Shown: positions 55,606 through 61,740 of the stretch, piece by piece
How positions within the stretch are numbered: the stretch's first letter is position 1
Layout: each line of letters starts with the position of its first letter
Origin: Brenneria goodwinii
GTDB taxonomy: Bacteria; Pseudomonadota; Gammaproteobacteria; Enterobacterales; Enterobacteriaceae
NCBI RefSeq assembly: GCF_002291445.1
Contig: NZ_CP014137.1
Coordinates: 2,976,001-3,040,000 of the forward strand
Length of the DNA: 64,000 bases
Direction of reading: 5' to 3'
Notes under the pieces: generated by a model
Seen by the model: the letters and a program-made list of their open reading frames with translations, nothing else
Told to the model about the DNA's origin: nothing
The model's database searches: none
Made by a program: the position numbers and the translations under genes

Positions 55606-55971
55606 ATGGGAAATAGTTTTAATAAAATATATGATAAAGAATCACCTGAAAGCTTGTTAAGAACACATTGCATCAGTGTTAGGTTGAACCATGAAGAACT
55701 ACAACTTCTCAATGCAAGGCGTGGCGACAAAAGTAAAGGTGAATGGTTTCGCTTGGCTTTTCTCGATAAACTTCCAGTAGCTGTGCCGCCTATCAACATA
55801 GAAGCCTGGAAATCCCTCAGCGAAATTTCACAAAAGCTGAACAAGCTACTTATCCATCTCGAAAGTAAAAGCACTGGTGGTGAGCTTACCAAGACAGAAA
55901 TCTTCGCAGTCAAGCGCCAAATTTCTGAGCTTCGCTCATGCCTTACAGCTACAAGCACATCTGTTAGGTAG
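55606..55971 (+). CDS. MobC-like relaxosome accessory protein
   Basis: 121 residues. A ribbon-helix-helix-like start (CISVRLNHEELQLLNARRGDKSKGEWFRLAFLDKL) followed by helical INIEAWKSLSEISQKLNKLLIHLES, the layout of MobC proteins that help a relaxase nick oriT. It is 5 bases upstream of a relaxase start. An oriT would be expected in the 150 bases before it but none was identified with confidence. Confidence 0.65.
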   Translation: MGNSFNKIYDKESPESLLRTHCISVRLNHEELQLLNARRGDKSKGEWFRLAFLDKLPVAVPPINIEAWKSLSEISQKLNKLLIHLESKSTGGELTKTEIFAVKRQISELRSCLTATSTSVR

Positions 55972-55976
55972 CTTGA

Positions 55977-56071
55977 ATGAAAGGAATGCAAAAAATCAAA
56001 AGAGGGAAAATCTTCAACGGATTAATTTCTTATTTATTAAAACCTGCTTCGCACCATAAGTCAGAACCGTA
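55977..56071 (+). pseudogene. Relaxase (mobilisation nuclease), 5' remnant
   Basis: 31 codons starting MKGMQKIKRGKIFNGLISYL and continuing LKPASHHKSEP before the IS. This is the characteristic N-terminus of MobA/TraI-type relaxases that bear the MKGMQKIKRG motif. The IS copy here has no target duplication, so the rest was probably removed by an IS-linked deletion. Confidence 0.75.
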
Positions 56072-56135
56072 CCCCCTCTGTCAGGATAGTTGTCACCCCC
56101 TGTTGAAAATCTAAATGGGGACAATGGAGCCTGAT

Positions 56136-56624
56136 ATGAAACGTTATTCACCGGAACGTAAAGCCGCGGTATTGGCAAAATTATTGCCGCCTTACAACAT
56201 GACCGTCTCCTTGCTGGCTCAGCAGGAGGGGATTTCTGACGCAACCCTGTATAATTGGCGTAATCAGGCCAGACTGGAGGGGAAACCGGTGCCCGGAGCC
56301 AATAAAACTACTGAGCAATGGTCGAGCGAAGCCCGTTTTGCCGTCATTGTTGAAACCGCCACGCTCAGTGAGGCGGAATTAGGGGAATACTGTCGTCGCA
56401 AAGGACTCTACCCACAGCAAATAGCACAGTGGAAGCAGGCTTTTATCGAACAGAATAACGATAGCCCTGCGGATAAAGCGCAGTTAAAGCAACAGGCTAA
56501 AGAAAACAAACAACTTAAACGTGAACTGGCGCGAAAAGAAAAAGCGCTGGCGGAGGCTGCCGCCTTGCTGGTACTGCGAAAAAAGCTCAACCGTTACTAC
56601 GGGATGGAAGACGAGGACGACTGA
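56136..56624 (+). CDS. IS3-family OrfA, copy 2
   Basis: 162 residues, identical to copy 1 OrfA. The heptamer A-AAA-AAG at 56579-56585 is followed by an open -1 frame that runs into OrfB without a stop, giving an OrfAB transposase of about 500 residues. Confidence 0.9.
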   Translation: MKRYSPERKAAVLAKLLPPYNMTVSLLAQQEGISDATLYNWRNQARLEGKPVPGANKTTEQWSSEARFAVIVETATLSEAELGEYCRRKGLYPQQIAQWKQAFIEQNNDSPADKAQLKQQAKENKQLKRELARKEKALAEAAALLVLRKKLNRYYGMEDEDD

Positions 56625-56641
56625 CGCCCGTCCTTGAACGC

Positions 56642-57667
56642 GTGCAATTTATCCAGTGGATACGGGAGGCGATGAACCAGGGGGCCCGTCTGGTTCCGGC
56701 CTGCCGGGAAGTGAATATCAGCCTGAGAACCTGGAAGAGATGGCACAGGCAGGCCGAAGATCGGCGTCCCATCGCAGTACGTCCGACCCCGGGCAATAAA
56801 CTGACGCTGGCGGAGGAACAGCAGGTACTGGCCGTGTGTAACCAGCCGGAATACGCCAGCCTGCCCCCTGCGCAGATCGTACCGCGTCTGGCGGACAATG
56901 GCATCTATCTGGCAAGCGAATCAACGTTTTACCGGATACTCCGGCGCCATGGTCAGGTTCATCATCGCGGTCGTAGCCGGGCGCCGGTAACCCTCAGTAA
57001 GCCGACCAGCTACCATGCCACTGCGCCCCGTCAGGTCTGGACCTGGGATGTGACGTGGTGCGCGTCACGGGTACGAGGCCGTTATTTTTATCTGTACCTG
57101 ATAGAAGATATTTTTAGCCGGAAAATCGTTGGTTATGAGGTTCATGAAGAGGAGAGCGGTGAGCACGCTGCCGCGTTGCTGCACCGTGCCGTGCTGCGAG
57201 AACGATGCTACCGGCAACCGCTGGTGCTGCATGCCGACAACGGTGGGCCGATGAAGTCCCAAACGTTAAAGGCAAAACTGGAAGAGCTGAATATCACGGG
57301 TTCGCACAGTCGGCCTCGGGTCAGTAACGACAATCCGTTCGTGGAGTCATTGTTCAGAACGTTAAAATATGTGCCGGGCTGGCCGTCAGCGGGCTTCACG
57401 GGACTTGATGAAGCCAGACGATGGGTTGAACGCTTTAGCCGCTGGTATAACGAAGCGCATCGACATAGTGGCATCGGTTATGTCACACCGGAACAGCGCC
57501 ACCAGGGGCAAGATATAAGTCTGCTGGCAAACAGGAAAGCGGTGTATGAAGCGGCGAGGAAAGCCAGACCGGGTCGATGGTCAAGGCAATGTCGTCAATG
57601 GCAGCGAGAAGGCGTGGTGATGTTGAATCCGGATAAGCCACAAAACGCATCAGAAAAAGCAGCCTGA
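56642..57667 (+). CDS. IS3-family transposase OrfB, copy 2
   Basis: 341 residues, identical to copy 1 OrfB, with a full DDE triad (TWDVTW, HADNGG, NPFVES). The independent start would be a GTG without a strong ribosome site; expression as a frameshift fusion is likelier. Confidence 0.92.
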   Translation: MQFIQWIREAMNQGARLVPACREVNISLRTWKRWHRQAEDRRPIAVRPTPGNKLTLAEEQQVLAVCNQPEYASLPPAQIVPRLADNGIYLASESTFYRILRRHGQVHHRGRSRAPVTLSKPTSYHATAPRQVWTWDVTWCASRVRGRYFYLYLIEDIFSRKIVGYEVHEEESGEHAAALLHRAVLRERCYRQPLVLHADNGGPMKSQTLKAKLEELNITGSHSRPRVSNDNPFVESLFRTLKYVPGWPSAGFTGLDEARRWVERFSRWYNEAHRHSGIGYVTPEQRHQGQDISLLANRKAVYEAARKARPGRWSRQCRQWQREGVVMLNPDKPQNASEKAA

Positions 57668-57704
57668 AAACGCATTAAGGGTGACAACTTCGTTGACAGC
57701 TACC

Positions 57705-57898
57705 GCAAGATAGAAAAAAGAATCAAGTACGCGACAGATGGAACAATCATCTCAACGGTATGGGATATCTACTATGAAGACGGGAAGATTGCTCGTACAG
57801 GGCTGGATACAGAAGAAATGGCACAAGAGATTATGGAATATCTTGAAATGACAGATAAATTCGAAGCAAAGCAGCATCACCGGAATGAGCCAAATTAA
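57705..57898 (+). pseudogene. 3' remnant of a gene cut by IS copy 2
   Basis: An open frame enters from the IS and ends in TAA: KIEKRIKYATDGTIISTVWD, then a Glu-rich helix to the stop. It has no start codon near the IS edge. It may be the C-terminus of the relaxase or of a gene that followed it; the sequence is not recognised. Confidence 0.5.
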
Positions 57899-57938
57899 TA
57901 GATGATTACTTGAATAGCAAGGACGCTACCTAACTTAA

Positions 57939-58379
57939 CTAATTCCATACACCATATAAAGGGAGTTCACGCCCATTATCTTTCACCAAATATCGGTCGA
58001 ATTGGTATAATCCAGATATGGCACATCGTAGCCTTCGGATGTATTCATCATAATCAGAATTCCCATTATCGACCAAAGACTGACATATAGACCATATTAT
58101 ATCCTGTCTTTCCTGGAACGGAAAAGGTATATCATTGTCTTGATACATTTCGTAAAGACATACGATAGCGAAAGCAAAATCATCAAGATTAAATCTTGAA
58201 ACAATATCACTGTATGTCTTTAGTTTATTAGCGTTTATCTTATCTTCAACAAAAGCCAGAGCTGACAATGCTGCTATATGTTTGTAATCTAAATAAGAAA
58301 GCTCTTTCTCAAAAAAGCTATCCACTGATACTTCATTGTTAAATACTTTTTTCAGATCAAGGTAGAACTTATTACTCAT
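57939..58379 (-). CDS. Hypothetical protein
   Basis: 146 residues, acidic and apparently all-helical (VFNNEVSVDSFFEKELSYLDYKHIAA is visible as VDSFFEKELSYLDYKH). No signal peptide or membrane segment. No family recognised. It follows a 320-residue unknown gene on the same strand with a gap of 113 bases. Codon use is AT-rich like the rest of the element. Confidence 0.6.
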   Translation of the reverse strand: MSNKFYLDLKKVFNNEVSVDSFFEKELSYLDYKHIAALSALAFVEDKINANKLKTYSDIVSRFNLDDFAFAIVCLYEMYQDNDIPFPFQERQDIIWSICQSLVDNGNSDYDEYIRRLRCAISGLYQFDRYLVKDNGRELPLYGVWN

Positions 58380-58492
58380 CTCATCTGTTCCTTTTTATTC
58401 TCCTATCCGATGTAGATAACATATCAGTGATAAATGTCAAAAGGATTCAATGAAGAAGTATTTCATACATATTTCCCTTCCCTATCTACCTT

Positions 58493-59455
58493 TCAAGCAA
58501 TTCTATCTGGATGTTCAATGGCCAATGGTTCTTTATCAAGCTTAACGCCAAATAATGTGAAATCATGCTCAGTAAAAGGAAGATCCCTAATCAAATTAAA
58601 ATAGTAAAAAAACAATATTCGGTTTGTATTCATTGATAGTTTGAATATTGCGCCAGAATGTACCCCACCCAGAGTCTTCTCTGTAATACTTGTTCTGTAG
58701 GCTTTTCTTTTTTCATTTTTTCTATCCCACCCATGCTTTACAGACCAATTATTCATAACAGAGATCAACTTTTTGCGTTCTTTTTTTGAGTGCATAAGGC
58801 TATGACCACAATAGACATTCCTAATCTCCGTGATAACATCAATTTCTTGCTCAATATATTTTAACCATCTTTTTACTTCTTCACCATGCTTCTTGCTTTT
58901 CTTTAACCTCATAAATCTTGCATTGATAAGCTTCTTATATGGATTACTACCTAATGTTTTATAATTAGAGCGGTCATTCCAATATGCATTAGAGAGTCCT
59001 TCTATTGAATTAGCAAAGTATCCAACCGTAATGGGCATATCATCAATAGATATTCTAACCCCCATGCAATATATCGCTAGAGATTTCCTTAAAAGTTCAT
59101 TCCTCCATTGTGGATATGATGAAAAAGGAAATTTAGAGACCTTAGCCATAAATTTTAAAAAGACTTTTCCATCAAAAACCTGATAACCTCGTTCAAAAAA
59201 ATAAGTGTTATTTCGAACAGCATAAGGATCATCAGCACTTTCTCCGAAATACAAAGTGAGCCATTGTAATAAACTCCATTCCACGACATTTCCATCTATG
59301 CTTTTTAGACAATAACCATAACCTTTTTCAATTCTGCCATCTTCAAAGTTAATGAGATACTCCCTATCTTTGAAAACAAAATTAATAGTGCTAATGCCGT
59401 TAGTTTTAATTCTACTTGTTTTAAAGTGAGATAAATGTTCATTTCGCAGTAGCAT
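58493..59455 (-). CDS. Hypothetical protein with a possible HEPN-like RX5H motif
   Basis: 320 residues, basic C-terminal half, no signal peptide. In a helical stretch, EIRNVYCGHSLMHSKK contains R-NVYCG-H, the spacing of the Rx4-6H motif of HEPN ribonucleases, flanked by helices of suitable length. The N-terminal half is unrelated to anything I recognise. It sits between the integrase module and the defence genes. A HEPN role is only a suggestion. Confidence 0.6.
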   Translation of the reverse strand: MLLRNEHLSHFKTSRIKTNGISTINFVFKDREYLINFEDGRIEKGYGYCLKSIDGNVVEWSLLQWLTLYFGESADDPYAVRNNTYFFERGYQVFDGKVFLKFMAKVSKFPFSSYPQWRNELLRKSLAIYCMGVRISIDDMPITVGYFANSIEGLSNAYWNDRSNYKTLGSNPYKKLINARFMRLKKSKKHGEEVKRWLKYIEQEIDVITEIRNVYCGHSLMHSKKERKKLISVMNNWSVKHGWDRKNEKRKAYRTSITEKTLGGVHSGAIFKLSMNTNRILFFYYFNLIRDLPFTEHDFTLFGVKLDKEPLAIEHPDRIA

Positions 59456-59517
59456 ACTTATTCCATTAAAAATTACTTATATTAGATATCTAAGTTTGAG
59501 AAAATCCCAACCATGAA

Positions 59518-60117
59518 TTAAGTATTCAAAGCATCATTCAGCATATTTTTTTCCTCTTCAGCATTCGTTGAAAGAATAATGTTTTTTAACGCCGAAGAAA
59601 ATACTAAGTGCCAGATAGTTCGTCCATTTTTACTATCCCATTCCATAAAGAGAGCTTTCTCAACAGAGATCCAGACAACTTCGGCATTAGGCTCTAAAAG
59701 AAGTTGTCTGAAATCATCATCAGGGATAGTAAGCGCATGGGATATGATTTTACTTTCAGAACCACTATCGCTGGTGATTCGCCAGAATGGTTGAGGTTCA
59801 ATGAAATCTGAAAGGCAGGTAAAAGCTAATCCCCGGACTTGTGCAGCGTGCATAGTGCTGCTTACTCTGTGGTTATCTCGCCAGGAACGAAGATCTCTTA
59901 AGAGATAATTTACCCGTTGATTCCGGGCTTTGCTATCCTCAGTTTGGTATTGAATATATTGAGGGCCGCCACCGTTCTGTCGATATCTCGCTAACGTTTT
60001 GACACTTATGCCAAGGTAAAGAGCTGCCAAATCTACGCTCAAAGTAGCGTCATCAGGTATTTCGCTGAACAGTTTCCAAACTTCGGACAGTTCTCTCAAT
60101 GTTTCAATAACACTCAT
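59518..60117 (-). CDS. HTH (AlpA/excisionase-like) protein of the element
   Basis: 199 residues, AAGGAG 8 bases before the ATG. The N-terminal LSVDLAALYLGISVKTLARYRQNGGGPQYIQ segment is a MerR/AlpA-type helix-turn-helix with the wing. The C-terminal part (about 90-199) is unknown. It starts 15 bases after the integrase stop, so it is co-transcribed and may regulate integration or excision. Confidence 0.75.
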   Translation of the reverse strand: MSVIETLRELSEVWKLFSEIPDDATLSVDLAALYLGISVKTLARYRQNGGGPQYIQYQTEDSKARNQRVNYLLRDLRSWRDNHRVSSTMHAAQVRGLAFTCLSDFIEPQPFWRITSDSGSESKIISHALTIPDDDFRQLLLEPNAEVVWISVEKALFMEWDSKNGRTIWHLVFSSALKNIILSTNAEEEKNMLNDALNT

Positions 60118-60132
60118 CCATTACTCCTTGTT

Positions 60133-61581
60133 TTAAGACAATGGCGGGTATTTGGAAGAAGCCAGTAGTGCATTGTATAACGTAGGCGCAGTCATCAACA
60201 TATGCAATTCAATACGTTGTAGAGCCTCGTAAACCCTATCTTCGTCAGGAACAGCATAACGCTCTGTTGGATCTGTCGTGTTGCGGTGGTTAAGCAATCT
60301 TTTGACCACCGCATACGATGTTAGCTCCTCTGCAACGCGGCCAAAGGTCCTACGGAGGTCATGCATACCAAGTTTGGCAATATCTGCATCCTGACAAAGA
60401 TATTCTCGCAAACTTTTACTGTCCGAATAGTGTCCTACTTTGCTCTTTGGCGAACGTGCGGGAAAAACCCATTTTCGCCTATCTAGACGAGTTTCGGAAT
60501 CAAACACAATATCCCGTCTGTCTTCTAGAATACGCTTTGATGCATCACAGATCGGAAGCTCATGATCATTACGGTTTTTAGTGTCGTAAAAGCGAATGAT
60601 TCTGTTATCAAGATCAACATAGCTCGTCGTTTTAGCTTCTTCCTTTGTAAGAGACTCTCGCCAGCACAGAGAAGCTGTTTCTTCTTTCCTGGCACCTATG
60701 AGAACCGTCAACAGCAGGTAATCACAGCCTAAACGATTGAAACTTCTTTTGTTATGTAATGCTGTTAAAAATCGTCCAAGAGTATCTTTTGGCGAAAGCG
60801 GATTTCTGACACCTTTTGCTTTGTAGCTGTCTTCCAGTTCTGATCGAGTCCTGAACTTCTTCTGAACTTTCAAGATAGAGAATGGATTGTAGGACAAAGA
60901 GGGTTGTCGTTGCTGGGTCTGAGCATTCCCTGCTTCAATCTCGATTGCGTGTTTTACAGCAACGTTAGCCCAGCGGAATGTTTGCTCTGCGGCCGTCCTT
61001 GCTCTACTTGCGATTTCATCAAACTTGCGAAGAATTTCATTGCCTGTTAAATCCTTCACTCGAAGCCCTGACCATTCAGAAAGCCTGTTTTCTGCTTTGC
61101 TCAGCACATTAAGTGTGTTGGGTTTCGCTGGTTTAGATCTACCCATCAAATGATTTCTGTATTGAGCAAAGACTTCGCTGATAGTGAGTTCAGAAGCCTC
61201 TGTTTCTCGCTTGATTCTATTGGGATTCCTCTTTGTTGCGATCATGGTCTGAACCAACTGTCGGGCTACTTCACGAGCTTGATCGATATTCGGAAAATCA
61301 GAAACATTGCCAACTTTTACTTTGAGCACAGAACTAGGTTTCTTACCTTCACTCACACTACGATCACCGGAAGACACTCTTCTCTGGATTACATACGTTT
61401 TTTTCGTCAAACTTACCTTCACACCAAAACCTACTGGCGAATCACGGTGATCGTCAAAAACGATGTATGGCTTCTGTTGTAGGTTAACTTCGAAAACGAC
61501 TTTTCCAGAGCTACTGAGTGCAGGCTTAACATTGATACTTAACTTGTTGATAATGAAAGACTGGCTGAGAGTTGTTTTCAA
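60133..61581 (-). CDS. int: Tyrosine-type integrase
   Basis: 482 residues. Site-specific recombinase with catalytic residues in order: Arg298 (TVLIGARKEETASL), His407 and Arg410 (MHDLRRTFGRVAEE), His432 (LLNHRNTT) and Tyr442 (DPTERYAV). The SAM-like arm domain lies at about 130-215. It lies 190 bases from attR and reads away from mutS. Unusually for the type it targets a protein gene, not a tRNA gene. Confidence 0.93.
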   Translation of the reverse strand: MKTTLSQSFIINKLSINVKPALSSSGKVVFEVNLQQKPYIVFDDHRDSPVGFGVKVSLTKKTYVIQRRVSSGDRSVSEGKKPSSVLKVKVGNVSDFPNIDQAREVARQLVQTMIATKRNPNRIKRETEASELTISEVFAQYRNHLMGRSKPAKPNTLNVLSKAENRLSEWSGLRVKDLTGNEILRKFDEIASRARTAAEQTFRWANVAVKHAIEIEAGNAQTQQRQPSLSYNPFSILKVQKKFRTRSELEDSYKAKGVRNPLSPKDTLGRFLTALHNKRSFNRLGCDYLLLTVLIGARKEETASLCWRESLTKEEAKTTSYVDLDNRIIRFYDTKNRNDHELPICDASKRILEDRRDIVFDSETRLDRRKWVFPARSPKSKVGHYSDSKSLREYLCQDADIAKLGMHDLRRTFGRVAEELTSYAVVKRLLNHRNTTDPTERYAVPDEDRVYEALQRIELHMLMTAPTLYNALLASSKYPPLS

Positions 61582-61709
61582 AGTATCACCACTGTTTGTA
61601 GCCCAAGAATGATTAGAAGGTAACCTATCACGTTTTAGGCTACAAGTGAGCTACAAATTTATGGGTTTATGTGCGTTTAAAAGGGTTTTACCTGGGGCCA
61701 CATGAGCAC

Positions 61710-61736
61710 TTGAAAGACTTAAAAAACGAGTAAAAT
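61710..61736 (+). promoter_or_regulatory. Candidate element-borne mutS promoter
   Basis: TTGAAA (61710-61715) and TAAAAT (61731-61736) with a 15-base spacer, right before the new mutS ATG. If used, the mRNA would be almost leaderless; another start further upstream (61585-61700) is equally possible. Confidence 0.3.
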
Positions 61737-61740
61737 CAAT

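Larger units (their letters stand above)
56072..57704 (+). mobile_element. IS3-family insertion sequence, copy 2
   Basis: 1633 bp, opposite orientation to copy 1, encoding identical proteins. Left flank CCGTA and right flank GCAAG do not match, so the target duplication is missing. This fits a deletion of adjacent DNA rather than a simple insertion. A recombination swap with copy 1 is unlikely because copy 1 keeps its own duplication. Confidence 0.92.

Noticed and set aside
47009..57704. Inversion between the two IS copies as the cause of the missing target duplication at copy 2
   Set aside because: Copy 1 has matching CCACC on both sides and its flanks rejoin one open frame, so no swap of flanks has happened in this sequence.
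61582..61740. tRNA gene as integration target of the integrase
   Set aside because: No cloverleaf-like sequence is present; the repeated junction is inside mutS codons instead.
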